Positions 1-13,603 of a DNA stretch of 64,000 nt are shown piece after piece; the first letter of the stretch is position 1; every line of letters starts with the position of its first letter. This stretch comes from Taeniopygia guttata (lineage: Eukaryota; Chordata; Aves; Passeriformes; Estrildidae). The position numbers and the translations under genes are program-made. The notes under the pieces were generated by a model that saw only the letters and a list, made by a program, of their open reading frames with translations, did no database searches and was not told the origin of the DNA. The stretch is from NCBI RefSeq assembly GCF_048771995.1, contig NC_133027.1, positions 12,954,001-13,018,000 on the forward strand. Direction: 5' to 3'.

Positions 1-3000
1 GACAAAACTGTTGTTCTAAATTTCTCTTAAGAAGATTTTCACCAATGGTGTGAGGAGTGAACATATGGCTACATCAGAAGGGATTGTGAACCCCCATAAA
101 ATAGCTTGCATCCTTTTTATGGCTCTTTAAAGTATGCAGTGGGGCTATCCAAAGTCAAGCTGCCACTGGCTAATCTAAACTGGAAACAGCAGTGCCCTGC
201 CTGAGCACTGTTGTGCATGTGTTTGTTGTGTTTGTGTAACATTTCCATCCCTAGGGACTGGCCATTATCCCCCCTCTATTTGTTTTCTTCCCTGAATTGC
301 CTTCATCCAACCAAAACATGTCAGCAGTTACAGCAGGGGGACTCTATTAAAGACAAATGGACTCAATGTTCTTCCTGAAGAAATACTCATAATTTAAGCT
401 GCACAGCTGTGGGACAAATTTAGAGCAACTCTGCCTTAGGTACTTTCTTGGGGGAAAAGGAAAAAAAAAAAGTTAATTAGAATGGCAACCCTCCTGTCAG
501 TGAGAGCTGAATCTGCTCTGCTCTGCCTGCTGCAATCCCACCCTTTCCAGCCTGCAAGGGACACATGGGACAGGGACTGAAACACCACCTGCAGCCCCTG
601 CAGTGACCACCCACGGCCACCACAGCAGCCAGAACAGGGGTTTCCACTTGCTGCATGAAAAGAGATACAAATCACAGCTTTTCACACTCCCATTGACTTA
701 CATGTTCCTCAGTGCAGGACTCTGGGTTGATTTGCACCCTGTCTGGATGAAAACTATCTCATTCAATTGAGTTTTACATGGGGTTTGCACTACCTCCAAA
801 AGCTCAGTCCTGCCTCTCATACAAATCAGAGGAACTACTCTTGCAGTATTATGGTTTTGCATTGTCACAGGTAAACAGAAGTAAACTGAACCCTCTAGTA
901 TTTGCTTTTGTATTCCAGACCTGAGGACTGTCTTATGCTGTTTTGATTTAAGAAAGTCAGTGGGAATTTTCAATTCATTCTATTCAGTTCAAGAAGATAA
1001 AATTTATCTGTGAATGGCAGGGCCTCTCCTTAATTATCCTGAAAAAATAACTTAATATAATGCAACCTAGTGACTTCAATTCATTAAATAGAGTATTTCT
1101 AATTATAAAAAAAGTATTACCAGAAGTTAGTCAAAGGGTTTTAAATGGTTTGTGAGGCAGCATGATCCATTAACTTGAGGAAAAACTGCATCTGCTGCAG
1201 AGCCAGGAACAGAACTTAGAGCTCTAGAGGTTTTTTTACTGTTTGTAATGCTGAAATTGTTAGTAAAGTATCAATAGTCAGAGGAGAACACTGTATTTGA
1301 ATTTAAAAGCATCTGCAAGTGTTGCTAGGAAAATGTGAACCATAACAGATCTTCAATTAAGTAGAAGGTAAGAAATTTATCAGTGTCAGCTCCCTGGTTA
1401 CCAGGCTATTGACAGAGTTCTTAGGAAGATAAGTCAAATGTACATTAAACATATTGCATTTCTGAAAATTATTTTTTCCATTAATTGTGAAAACAAATTA
1501 ACAGAGAACCTTGTTTAACGAAAGATAAACATTACATTACCACATCACTAGTCAGCAAAGTGGGTAGGAAATTCCTGGTACATTTTCTAACTCAAAGCAA
1601 TCTCAAATTACAATGTGACCTGTAGCAGGATGTGTCTAAAGTAGAACTTTGTGAGCACAATATATAAATGACAACTCCTGTGGAAATGTTGAATGCAGCA
1701 GCTGTCATTACACAGGCTACCAATACAGTAATTACACTTTGGATGTGTAACCTGGCTTGCCAGTCACAGCTGAATTCCTGTTTTCAACAAATACACTGGG
1801 GTTTACAGAGCTGAGCCTTTAAAAAAAATAATGGAAAACATTGTTCCTAAGGTAAAAGATGACAAGGTCTTTCAATGGGAAAAGGATGTCTGTAAAGAAT
1901 GGTGAAAATGGTTTGTATGTAATTTTTAATTGCTATTAAAAGTTTATGGCAGGGGAAGGAGTGGGTGTGTGTGCTTAGGAAGCTGCAGCAGAAGGTGGGG
2001 CCTTCTTTTGTCAACCTTTTTTCTCTTATTTTTTCTTTTCTCCTTTGCTGTCTTTCTTCTCCATTTTCAACTCCATTACTATTCAGTATTACTAAGGTGG
2101 TCCTTTAGGAACCTCAGTCCAGGCACATAATTTCATTTGGATAGTTGGGATACAGTCAAGTACAAAGGAAGAAATTCTGAAGATTGAATAAGACAGGGCT
2201 ATAGAAGAAACTGAAGATCAGGGTTTGGAAGGCAAGATAATACTAAAATGAGTAGAGTAATATAAAGCTACAGCGGTGTTTCAATTTTCCTTAATTATTT
2301 TCTTTTATTTCTCTTCAAATTTATAATACTGTTTCTTCTAGTTCTAGTTTCTTTTCATTCCTTTTGGGGATTTTTCATTATTTTGCATTTCTGCTCAGCT
2401 CTGAAGTCCTTGACATGTCCATTTCTCTGACCTCCTGTCACCACCTCTGTGGGTGAAAAATAGGATTGCAAAGATTTGCTTCAGTACTTCAGAGAAAAAT
2501 GGGCCAGTAATCAATATTACTTACTGGCATAGTAAGGATATTTACATCTGGAGGCATTCTACCTTGCTCTTCTCATGAATAATGAAAGAAATCATGTCAT
2601 TCTTGTGGGGCTGGGGTAGCCAAAAAAAATCTTTGGAGAACATGAAGGGACTACTACATTTTAATTTCCATCCTTTGTTTACTTATTGTGTTCTGGAAAA
2701 AAAAAATAGGGTAATAAAAGCTAAGAATTTTTTTCCCATTTGGAATTTTGGAAAGTTTATATTCTGAAGAATCTGTGGATGCAGACCATTGACACTGCTA
2801 CTATAGAAGTTCCAAAGAGGTTAGATACAGAAGTTTTTCAGTTCTAGAGACACCGCATTTTAGTAAAATGATAAGAAGTTCTCCTATTTGCATATCTTCA
2901 AAGGCTAAGTCTTCAACCTAAGATAATCAGTGATAATTATTTTTATCAGTGACAAATGGTTTGATGTATTCTATGTATCTTAAACATGCACCTGATAAGA

Positions 3001-5489
3001 AGAATTGGTTTTCTGGAGGGATGCTCATCTTCAAGTGATTGAATACAGGACAAGCTTAAGCCTAATGGCTTGGGCTAGGAACTTAAAACCAAAGGATTAA
3101 AAGTAATATAGAGGAAATCATGTTCTATGTGACTAAAGAACAAGTAAATCTATTTCTAATTAGGACAAAGGATATTTACATGACTTTTTTTTGTGATGAA
3201 ACAGTTGCACAAGAAGCACTCTCCAAAAAAAGGCAGCATCAACAAAATGCACAGCTCATTGCAGACGAGACAGTAACGTGTTCTTGATGACAAAAGGAGA
3301 AACACTGGCATTCAAGAAGGAATGCTTGTTCTGCCCTCAAAAGAATTGATAATCCTCCTCATCCCTGTATCTACAAACAGGGTAAAAATGTAGATATTGA
3401 GTGGAGAAAGTGGATTAAATGTCTTACTCTGCTTTGCCAAAGTCTTCTTTGGCTGTTATCTAATTTTTCATCAAACAGCAATATAATCTGTTGCATTATG
3501 CTTTACAGTCTCCCCAGAAATCTCCCTGAACCCAGGACATGAACATCTCTGAAACCCCAGCTTTAAACTTATGTCAGGTCAAATTCCCAGCAAAGAATGA
3601 CTAAGCAGGACACAGGCTGGTGGTCAAAAGTAATTATGATTGGCTTACTTTTCATAGTGCACATGAATTTTTTGTGGAGCCTCTCTGTCCCTTTTTGTGT
3701 AAACAAGCTACATTTCATATACCTTTATGTTTAGCACAGCATATAAAATATTTCTTACAGTTTTGTTCTGCTTGAAGGTGGGAACTATTTTACATGCAGC
3801 AGTTCAAATGCAATGAGTGGAAAGGCTTTTTAAGGAAACCCATCTGCTCAGAGTTCAGACTTGAAAGAGTAGAGAAAGGTGTCATTAAGGTAACTGGTCA
3901 CCCCATGGCCATGAGCCATGTACAGATCATGACCTTAAAAATCCCAAGGTATCTTCAGCAGAGAAAAACTTTCCTATCATTTTGCACTGTTCTGGTAAAA
4001 CCTCATCTGTGTTCTAGTCAACTCTATTACAGAGAAAAATGCTACTAGGATGTTCAGATGAAGGGACAATCAAGTGTAAAACAGGATGTGAAAAATTAGG
4101 GTACTTCAGTCCACAAAATGAAGAGTAGCAGTATGAGTTCTCCTTTTGGAAATGAGGCAAAAATCAGGAGGTGAATAAGAGTAAATTGAATTCACAACCT
4201 GTATTAGTACAACTACAAATCAATATAAACTGCTCCAGAACCCAGCCTAGATAAAAATTACAACATTTCCAAATGCCAATGAAATAAAGGTCTGGAACAT
4301 TCTTTCATTAGAGAGTTTGGGAAGGAAAAAACTTTGGTTTTTTTGAGTGGGTTTTTTGAACCTGGTGAAACTTATTGTCTAGAGGATTGCCTACAATATT
4401 GGGCTACTAAGTAGAGGGCTTTATGGACTCATAAACTTCTGAGATTTTTAAAGATACCACTGCAAGCAAATGTGGAAAACCTCCAATTTAAAGTAGCACC
4501 ATTTAGCATTTGCACAAAGGAAACTGATTTGTCAACATAATCAAAAATGCTTTTAATGCTATATCCAATTTTTTGTCCTGGTTAAAATCAGGTGCTTTAA
4601 AAATTGCTTCCTTCAGCAACAAACATTTATTTATATGCCAGTGTGAGTGTGAAAGCACTAGATAAACATAAATGCAAGCAATACATCTGATGAGACTGGT
4701 CTTACCAAAGTCAAAAGAGGCAGGCCAACAATAAATCAGCTATGGAGCAACCTGATTCCTTAATGGAAAGATAGATGAATCCCACAGTGAGCTTAGCTTT
4801 AATGGCACTGTAGCACTGTCCTGTACAAATGCAATAAATAGTACAGAACTCAGTAAAATATTTATCTGAATGAATTATGAAGGTTCTAACACAGTATCAA
4901 AATAGGAGCTTTCATGCCCTACAAGTGTGTGAGAAATATTTTCCCTATAAAATTTGGATTTTTCCAGGTGTCTGAGTTGAAGAAGTTGCAGCAGAATCTG
5001 TTATTTCATAAATACTTACTTGAACACCAGCCACTGCTCATTGACTGCATGAGATTAAATAAACCAAAACACTCTTATCACCTTAAGGGGATGAAGATAT
5101 TCAAAGCACATTGAAAGAAAGTGAACATCAGTGCTGCTTCCCAATGCTGAGCTATAAAGAGACAGCAAAGGAGTTTAAAGCAAACTGCTTTGCAAACACA
5201 GGGTTCAGTTGCTACACGCAGAAGCTCTAAAATCTGGGACATCATCTGGATTAACGTGCAATATTATCAGGTTGATGGATAGTTACATCCTTACTCTGAC
5301 ACTGATTCAGAGTGCTGCTGTTTAATTTAACCATGGTATTGAATGGGGATTTCACCTTATGTAAAATTAAGACATATCACTAACTGTAACATGATTTTTT
5401 TTAATTGTAGTAATCTTGCCTCTAATATGCATAAAATCTAGAATAGCATATTTGTGTGTTGTTTAGGGCATGGCAATGGTACCATAAAA
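1..5489. other. Intergenic, no gene or repeat recognised
   Basis: AT-rich sequence with stops in all frames and only short open stretches. I see no exon with good splice sites, no clear transposon and no RNA gene. KCNS3, the next gene in the mammalian order, is not visible here. Confidence 0.5.
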
Positions 5490-5715
5490 ACATCAAGCCA
5501 GTACTCCCCAGCTGGAGCCCTCCCTGGCCGGGACATTGCTGCTCTTCCAGCGCTGCTGTACTGGGCAGGCTGGAACTCCAGTGGGAACTTGATCTGAAGG
5601 GACTGTGACATGAATGAGTCCTTAATGGAGTAGAGATCCACCAGATCTCTACTCCATGGAAAGTCCCCCACCAGAGCAGGTGGATGCCTGAAGAAGACTG
5701 TGACACTCAAAGGAT
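5490..5715 (+). mobile_element. Probable LTR fragment related to the 12-kb LTR
   Basis: The run AGAGCAGGTGGATGCCTGAA followed by a CTGTGAC step resembles the repeat-rich centre of the LTR at 12067-13545 (AGGATCCCACCAG, GGTGCCCGAAGGAGGCTGTG). The boundaries are vague. It abuts the ERVL-type LTR at 5798. Confidence 0.42.
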
Positions 5716-5797
5716 GAAATGGGCGTGTGTAATGAAGTTTTATTGAACAGTGTGGGACCTTGGGCATGATGCAAATGGTACTGAATAAGGGGTGGAA

Positions 5798-6469
5798 TGT
5801 GCTGGTTTGGGCTGGAGTAGAGTTAATATTCTTCACAGTGTCTGGTATGGGGCTGTGTTTTGGATTCATGCTGAACACAGGGCTGGTAATATAAAGACAT
5901 ATTTTTGTAATTGCTGAGCAGGGCTTACACAGACCCAAGGCCTTTCCTGCTTCTTCTACTGCCATGCTGTCAAGGGGGTGAGTGGTACATGGGAGGGTGG
6001 GAGGAGTCACAGCCAGGACAGGTGACCCAAAATGACCAAAGGGATATTCCAGACCATATGGCATCATGTTCAGTATATAAAATGGGGTAAGAAGGAAGAA
6101 ATGGAGGGATGTTTGAAGTGATGGAGTTTGTCTGCCCAAGTCACTGTTACTTTGATGCGGCCTTGCTCCCCTGGAGATGGCTGAACACTTGCCCACCACG
6201 GAAAGCGCTGACTTAATTCCTTGTTTTGCTTTGTTTGTGGATGCGGCTTTTGCTTTGCCTATCAATCTGGTTTTATCTCAATCCACAAGTTTTCCAGCTT
6301 TTAACCAGCGTTACCCCACAGCTTCCCCCACCACATTTGCTCTACCAGAAGGAGCCCCTTCTCCCAGGAAGAGAGTCCCTTTCCCTGCTCCCAGCAATGA
6401 CGTGAGATGGTAGAATAACCTCCAAGTCCTCGCCGTGCTCCCTCCTGGCTACTGGCCAGAACCAGGACA
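5798..6469 (+). mobile_element. Avian ERVL-type solo LTR fossil
   Basis: It starts TGTGCTGGTTTGGGCTGGAG, continues with GGTATGGGGCTGTGTTTTGG and GGGATATTCCAGACCATATG, has a TATA region (AGTATATAAAATGGGG) and a 3' part with TATCTCAATCCACAAG. This matches a widespread avian ERVL-like LTR. The 3' end near ACCAGGACA is approximate. No internal viral genes accompany it. Confidence 0.72.
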
Positions 6470-6730
6470 CTGCAAAACTACTAAGTGTCCATGGAATTCT
6501 GAAATTATTGGTATTGGTATTGGCATTCTGTCATCACCTACCATGGTACCCTGTGGGAGCTGTGGTTGAGTTGCTGAATATCTTCAGTTTCTGTCCATTG
6601 AGAGGAGTCTTATGCCGTGCAACAACTTCCAGGATGCAGGACAGACTGTTACTCATCCAGACATCAGAGCCCATTGCAGCTGGAGAAGTCTGGCAAGGGA
6701 ATTTGGCCTGCTATGGAGAGATGGGAGATC

Positions 6731-6810
6731 AGAGAATCATAGTATTATTTAGATTGGAAAAGACCTTTACAATCAGAAAGTCCAATCCTAAAGACAGTTA
6801 GTCTATAATC
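6731..6810 (-). mobile_element. CR1 3'-end fragment
   Basis: AGAATCATAGTATTATTTAG, then ATTGGAAAAGACCTTTAC and AGTCCAATCC, is the reverse complement of a CR1 tail. Short and diverged. Confidence 0.6.
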
Positions 6811-9800
6811 TCCAAATTATATCCAGAAACTCAAGAGATTTTGATCCAACATCTAAGCAACCTGAAGAATAACTCCTAGATTATTCTAGATTTAATTTCT
6901 TATTAATTCTTTTTCCCTCCAGACTGAAGTTCAGTTCTTTTGAATTTTCTCTTCTGCTAAGTATTTCATTATTTCTGCTCTCTATCTCTGTTTTGGAGTA
7001 AAACAAATGTCAAACTTATTACCAGGACATAATGCCATTTTTTGACTGAAACTAATGAACATTCAATGACATTTATTGTGGAATCCATAGAGTATATGAA
7101 ACACAGACCAGATGTGACCAGTATCTCATTAGGCCGCAAACTTTTTCCTGTAAAATACATAACCTAGAGAACATTTCCCCTGTATTTACCCAAATACAGT
7201 GTAAATCTAGATTGATTCAATTTAAAATAATGATGTTGCTGTAGATCACAAATGATCTTCCATTCTTACCTGGTCATTTTGGTGCATGTATTCTGTAGTG
7301 TAAGAGCAGTTCACAAACTCTTTTTGTATCTTACTTAGCAGTACTATGAACCATTATTACCCCTGTCTTATAAATGGAGAATGTAGATACTGGTGTCTAA
7401 TGAGACATCCAAGATCACTTAGAAAATCTGAAACAGAATGCCCAAACCTCAGTATAATGTTCTAGCTCAGCACAATTATTTCTGGTTTGTCTTACTGCTC
7501 AAGATAAAGAGGAAAAACTGGAAGAAGAGTTTGGAAGACCCAACAAGTTTTTGATTTGCACAGTATTTCACACATTCTGGGGAGTTCAGTTGGAAGTTAA
7601 GACCATTTTACCATTCTAGCCTCATTCATAAGGTGGTCTCCATATATGAGACTGGTTCTTACATTTTCCATTGGACAAGATGGGGATATTCCAACACTTT
7701 ATCCATGTGTTTCATAGTCCTGCATAAAGGTCATTCATAATTTGGCTTTTATTATTAGATTCTCTTTCCACAGAAGAAGGAAAACTGAAAAAAAGACAGA
7801 ATTGTTTCCTAACCATCATGAGAAAATGCAGTAAAATCTCTAACTTAACCCTGAATAGCTTCCAGTTCCAGGGAGAGGAGATGCATCATCTGAACTTAGA
7901 CTTCTGTTCTCCCCACAAGCAAAATGGAGCTCTATAAGCAATGCAATACAGATAAACACTGATGACATTGAAGATAGTTATTCAATTTTTTCAAATTTTC
8001 AAAAGAAATCAACCATTAAATCCAAGTTTTTCACTGATTACAGTGTGCTAGGAACACTTCTCCATATTTTAGGAGCCTAATCCAAAAGTCACCAAAATCA
8101 AAGAGGATCAGATTGTTTTGCACTCAAGACTGTAGCATCAAACATAAGACTTCAATAGATAAGCATAAAAGTGTATTTAAATAAATTACAGTTCGACTTA
8201 GAAGTTAAATTTTATGACAACATTTTGGGAGGATTACTCTTCACTAGCATATGTATGTTTTCATTTGAACTGCTAAGAAGAAATGGAATTACTGGAACAG
8301 ATGGATCAAGTCTGTTTATTTGCAGGTGATTACACACATTACATGATTTTCACTTGCTATGTCTGTTGCTACAAAGTCTAATTAGTACTGGTGTATGGCT
8401 GCACACCAGAGAAAATTTCCTACCTTCTTACAGCACCAAAGACTTACTAGAGAAGTAAAAGATATTGCAAGGTCTCTAAGATTCTACATAAAGACAGGTT
8501 TCCAAATCAGTGAGATATGAGTATAAATCCAGAGAAGTATTGATAGTCAAGGAAATCTGTCTGAAGAGGAGAAGGATTGAAGATGAGCTAAAAATACTGA
8601 AAGATTCTCTCTGTGTGACCCATCTGTATGACAGGAGCTATTTTATGTGTCCATTACTTTGAGGGATATAAATGTGCAATAGCATTTTTAAATATGGACA
8701 GAGAGAGAATGGGAGGGAAGAGTAAAATGTGTTTGTCTATATTTGAAATAGAACTAGATCATAGATTGTATTTTCAATTTAAGAACGAGTCATTCTTTCT
8801 TTGTTTATTACACTCATCAAGTAACCATATATAACTACATATAGACAAAGAGAGGGTTGTATGGGGGCAGCAATTATTAATGGACATTACTGAATGATAA
8901 ATAAAGAGCTCAGAACTGGTATTCATTGCACACAGATGTCTGGACCATGGGCAGATGTCTTAAATCGTCTACACAAAGCGCTTTTGTGCTATCACAGTAA
9001 TCTAAATTGCTTTGCATTTGGTTCCAGGCATTTCCACACACTGCTCTCCACCACACATAAATTCCTATTCTCAAATCCCATCTAGGCTTCAAGGGCCAAA
9101 TCACTTCCTGGTTTAATTCTTTGGCTTAATTTGCCTCGGTTTTATTGATGCAGACAAACGTTGAGACGTGTTCTCAGTTACAGGCGATCTTGTACATAAC
9201 TTAGGTTATGGTGCTGGTTCTGGGGAGGGCATCCACTGCTCCATGTTGGAGGGGATGAAAGCATGAGCAGGAAGGAGGAGGGGTGATGCCATGGCTTCAT
9301 CTGTGCTTTGTGTGAACTATATGGCCGTGACCAACACTCTTGAGGGGAGGCTTGCTTCAAAGACCCTGTTCAGAGAAGAAAGAACTGCCATAGCCTGCCT
9401 TCTGAAGCTTTATCTCAGGACCTCTGTCCTTTTCAATTCTGTCAATAGTCATACCTACTGCCCTGGGCTACAGGGGAGCTCTAAGGAAACCACTCAGAAC
9501 TCTGAGACAGGCACTTTCCTGACTCTCTGAGGTCTTAGAACTGCTGCACACCCACGGCAGGACTGTGCTTCACTGCAAATCAAGTCAGTGATGATTTAGG
9601 AAATAATTTGCATCCCCAGAGGAGGCATATCTAACAGCAGAGAGCCCAGCATAAGTTGCTGAGTTTTAGTTAATGGCCTGAGTCTATCTAATGTGTCTGC
9701 TCTTAGAGATTTCACTTGCAGAAGAACTGTGTTTTTTATATCCCCATTTGAATTAGGCTAGCACATAAACACACTGTCTAGGAACAGAATCATGGAATTT

Positions 9801-10646
9801 TACAAGGGTCACTTTACAAGGGTGAGATTGCAAAATGTCTCTCACTTTTACTATTCCTTTAACACCGAATTATCTGTGCTGTTAATTTAGAATGCATTTT
9901 TGCATGCAATCAGATTAACTTTCAAGGTATATTTAACAGCCGTATTAAATTTTATGGACTGCCTTTTTTCCTTCTTGCTCACCTGTTTGCTGTGGGAGAG
10001 CTGTCAGTTATCAGCTGAAAGGCTGGTAATTTTAAGATACCCTGTACATAATTGTTAGCACTGAGAGTGTGCATAACACCACATCCTTTCTCCCTCCTCT
10101 TGTCCTGAGACAGATTGAAAGGCCAAAAGGAATTATTTTCTGTTATACTGGACATTTTGACCACACAGTTTGAGTAAAGCCTTTTAGAATTCACTTAATC
10201 TTTAGGAATTAAAACTGAGAGACAAGATTTCTTGCTTTCTTCCACAACTCACTAACACAAAAGTGTACAGAAATTTTAAAAAGTGCACAGAAACTTTAGA
10301 TTTACAGCTGGTGGGTAAAAAAAAAAGTAAAATAAGGAAACAAAGAGTGACTGAGAGTGACTGTGTGGGTAAACTAGCTGTGTGATATTTTCAGTAACAC
10401 TGTGATAAGGCTGTGCTGTAGCACACCTACTGCAATTCTTCTTCCATTCTGGTTGTTAGTTATTGTGATACTGTTTAAACTGCAAGGGGTGAGTAAGACA
10501 CCTCTAGAATGCCACTTTGCCCTATAATCTCAGCCAACATGTGACTGTTGGCAGATACAAGAATTAAGGGAAACATAGCTGGAATCTGTTTGGGATGGAA
10601 AAGCATAAGCAACCTTGACACTGCCCTAAGCCAAGGTAACCCTTAC

Positions 10647-10736
10647 TTGTGATGTGCTTGTCAACAGTGTAGATCTTCAATGTCCAGCGGAGTTCATGCA
10701 AACTAGATGAAATCTCAGGCAGCTCCTTGGTGGTAC
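10647..10736 (-). other. Exon-like segment, 90 nt, no gene recognised
   Basis: On the - strand an acceptor (CTCTAACTTGATTTTAG) precedes a 90-nt open segment coding for TTKELPEISSSLHELRWTL and KIYTVDKHIT, followed by donor GTAAGG. It is a symmetric phase 1-1 exon candidate. I do not recognise the peptide and find no partner exon. It lies downstream of the CpG island on the same strand. Confidence 0.25.
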
Positions 10737-11194
10737 CTAAAATCAAGTTAGAGAAAAGTAGAATAACCCTTTTGTAATATTGTAAAAGCACGCTGCACAG
10801 TGACATAAATCCAAAACTCAAATTGTCTCAGCTCTAACAATAATAAACAGAGTCATACTATCCAATATTTAAGCCCTGATTGCTTGATCATGGGCTTATT
10901 TATTATCATAACCCATTATTTATATAATATCCTTGGTGAATAGTGCTCCTCAGGAAAATGCCTTCTACAGCTAAAAATCTATCACACAGAGGATTTCAGA
11001 AGGAAACAAGTGCAACACAAACCAGTTGGGAATAACACTGGAGTAAAAGCTAACATTTTGGAGCGTGGCAAACTTTGGGTTTCACATTCAATTTTTTTTT
11101 TTTCTATACTCTTGAAGATGTGGGAGAGGTTCAGTGAGGCTACCCGTGACACAAATACACTTGAGTTTAAAACGATCCTGTGCAATGTTTGTTC

Positions 11195-11430
11195 GGTTCC
11201 AGAAGGAGCCCCGAGCAGTCCGGGCTGCGCCCCGGGAAGGAGCCGGGAGCGGAGGAGCAGCCGGGCGATCCTCCGGCTCCCTCTCCAGGACATCGGGCTT
11301 AACTACAAATAAATCCTCCAGCTCGGCGGCTCCTGCAGCCTTCTCAAGGGCAAAGGGGGGAGCGAACCCCGAAAGTCGCCGGCATAAGCCTAGGACAGGA
11401 GTATCCCCAGTGTAAGGCGCATTTCGATGA
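11195..11430. promoter_or_regulatory. Small orphan CpG island
   Basis: A stretch much richer in GC and CpG than its AT-rich surroundings, about 2.6 kb upstream of ZPAX. Open frames run across it on both strands, as is common in GC-rich DNA, and none is recognised. It could be the promoter of an unannotated transcript or a distal element. Confidence 0.45.
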
Positions 11431-12066
11431 GAAGCGCAGTGAGGGAGGGATGCAGGCAATTCTGAGCATCCCTGGGAAACACTGCCGAGCACCAGTAGTG
11501 CTCAGCACTTACAGACAGTGTGAACAGACACCACAATAACCCCTTTGCTCACTGTGTGACCTGGCCACGCTCTGAGCATCAGCAGCTCAGCAGCCCCAGG
11601 AGCATCCTGCTCACACACGTCACTCACCTGGTCACATCAGCTCACCAGAGTGCACTCCTGCTCAGGGGTGATACTGTCACTCACCCAGACTCAGGGCCCA
11701 AGGTGTAACTTCTCTGCCTTCAGCATGCAGCAAAGGCAGGGTCCTTTTCTCAGAACTGTTTCTGCTCAGATTCACTTCTCTGTTGGGTTAAATTTCTCCA
11801 AATTTGAGGATAATTCTGTTCTAGGTGTTCTACACATCCCCCAGTAAGACAGTTTCTTCATTTAGTTTGTGACACCCATCAGTCTCTACCTATATTCCCT
11901 TTTACTATTGGTTTTGACCTCTTACATTAAAGGTCAACAGTTTCTTCCTATTTTGTTAACACAATTGCCTTAAAACTGAATTTTATACATTTGCTTCTGG
12001 CAGACTTCAGCTGTCCAGGGAAGGCTATGCAAAATCCTCCACAGAGGAGACAGGATGAATTGGCTT

Positions 12067-13545
12067 TGGATAGTAACATTTTCATAGCAGGGGGACTACA
12101 GGGGTGGCTTCTGTGAGAAGATGCCAGAAGCTTCCCTCATGTCCAACATCCAATTCCAGCCAGCCCCAGGAAAGATGTGTTGCTGGCCAAGGCTGAGCCC
12201 ATCAGGGATGATGACAGCATCTCTAGGATAACGGAGTTAGGAAGGGGAAAGAAAAACCTATGCTACTGCAGCCAGGAAAGAGGACTGAGCAACAGCCCTG
12301 CAGACCCAAGGTCAGTGCTGGAGGGGCAGGAGGTGCCCCGGGTGCCAGAGCAGAGATTCCCCTGCAGCCCCTGGTGCAGCCCATGGTGAGGCAGTTGTGC
12401 CCCCAGAGGTCCTTGGGATCACAGAGTTCCACCTGCAGGAGGATCCCACCAGAGCTGTGGGTGCCCGAAGGAGGCTGTGACCCTGTGGGAAGCCCCTGCT
12501 GGAGCAGGATCCTGGCAGGACCTGTGGCCTACGGAGAGAGGAGCCCATGCTGGAGCAGGTTTGCTGGCAGCACTTGTCACTGTGAGGGACAGTCTCTTCC
12601 TGAAGGACTGCATCCCATGGGAGGGATCACATTGGAGCTGTTTGCAAAGAACTGCAGCCTGTGGGAAGGACTCACCTTGGAAGAGTTGACGTAGGACAGT
12701 TTTCTGTGGGAGGAACACTGGGGCAGGGGAAGATTTTGAGTCCAGTTTAGGAAGGATGTTGAGATGCTTGAGCATGTCCAGAGGAGGCAACGAGGCTGGT
12801 GAGGGGCTTGGAACACAAATCCTGTGAGGAACGGCTGAGGGAGCTGGGGGTGTTCAGCCTGGAGAAAAGGAGAATCAGAGGTGACCTTAACATTCTCTAC
12901 ACCTTCCTGAAAGGTGGCTGTGGTCAGGGGGGGGTTGGTCTCGTTCACCAGGCAGCGACTGACAGAACCAGAGGACAGAGACTCAGGCTGTGCCAAGGGA
13001 AATATAGGTTGGATATTAGGAAAAAGTTTTTACAGAAAGGGGGATAAAGTACTGGAATGGTTTGCCCAGGGAGGTGGTGAAATCACCATGTCCGGATGTG
13101 TTTAAAAAAAAGATTGGATGTGGCACTCGGTGCCATGGTTTAGTTGAGGTGTTATGGCATGGGTTGGACTTTATGATCTTGAAGGTCTCTTCCAATCTGG
13201 TGATTCTGAGTCCTCCCCTGAGGAGCAAGGAGTGGCTGCAGCCACCATTCTCTGTTGTCCTGAGCTGCTGGTGGGGAGGAAGGAGAAAAATTGGAGTGCA
13301 GAAAGAAAGAATGGGTAGGGGGAAAGTACTTTTAAGATCTAGTTTTTATTTTTCATTATCCTACATTGGTTTGATTGGCAGTAAATTAGACTAATTTCCC
13401 CAAATTGAGTTTTTTTCCAATGATGGTCACTGATGACTGATCTCTCCCTGTCCTTATCTTAGCCCACGAGCCTTTCCTTACATTTTCTCTCCCCTGTCTA
13501 GCTGAGGAGGACACTTGGTATCCAGCCTGGGGCAACCCACCACAC
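12067..13545 (+). mobile_element. Avian retroviral solo LTR fossil, split by a CR1 insertion
   Basis: An LTR in two parts, 12067-12743 and 13208-13545, with a CR1 between them. It resembles a songbird LTR family with GC-rich imperfect repeats (motifs such as CTGGAGCAG and GCAGCCC-TGGTG) and a 3' part ending GGCAACCCACCACA. No coding region accompanies it. It is old and diverged, and no clear target duplication is seen. The family name is not certain. Confidence 0.7.
12744..13207 (+). mobile_element. CR1 LINE 3' fragment inside the LTR
   Basis: A CR1 3' end in sense orientation: GTGTTCAGCCTGGAGAAAAGG, then GGTTGGACTTTATGATCTTG and a final GGTGATTCT. It is 5' truncated and non-coding. GAGTCC flanks it on both sides (12738-12743 and 13208-13213), consistent with a target-site duplication. 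It was inserted after the LTR. Confidence 0.82.
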
Positions 13546-13603
13546 AAGAGCACAGGAGCTGCAAAACGATGGATTACCTCATGCTTTATCAGAACAGCAC
13601 CAA

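Larger units (their letters stand above)
6811..12066. other. Intergenic, mostly unexplained
   Basis: Apart from the exon-like segment (10647-10736) and the CpG island (11195-11430), nothing is recognised. The stretch 11520-11700 is rich in CTCAC and CAGCTCA words but shows no regular repeat. Confidence 0.45.

Noticed and set aside
5438-6265. 275-codon open frame on the - strand
   Set aside because: It runs antisense through the LTR fossils at 5490-6469 and has no recognisable protein features.
12260-12694. Open frames of 123-144 codons on both strands
   Set aside because: They fall in the repeat-rich centre of the LTR at 12067-13545.
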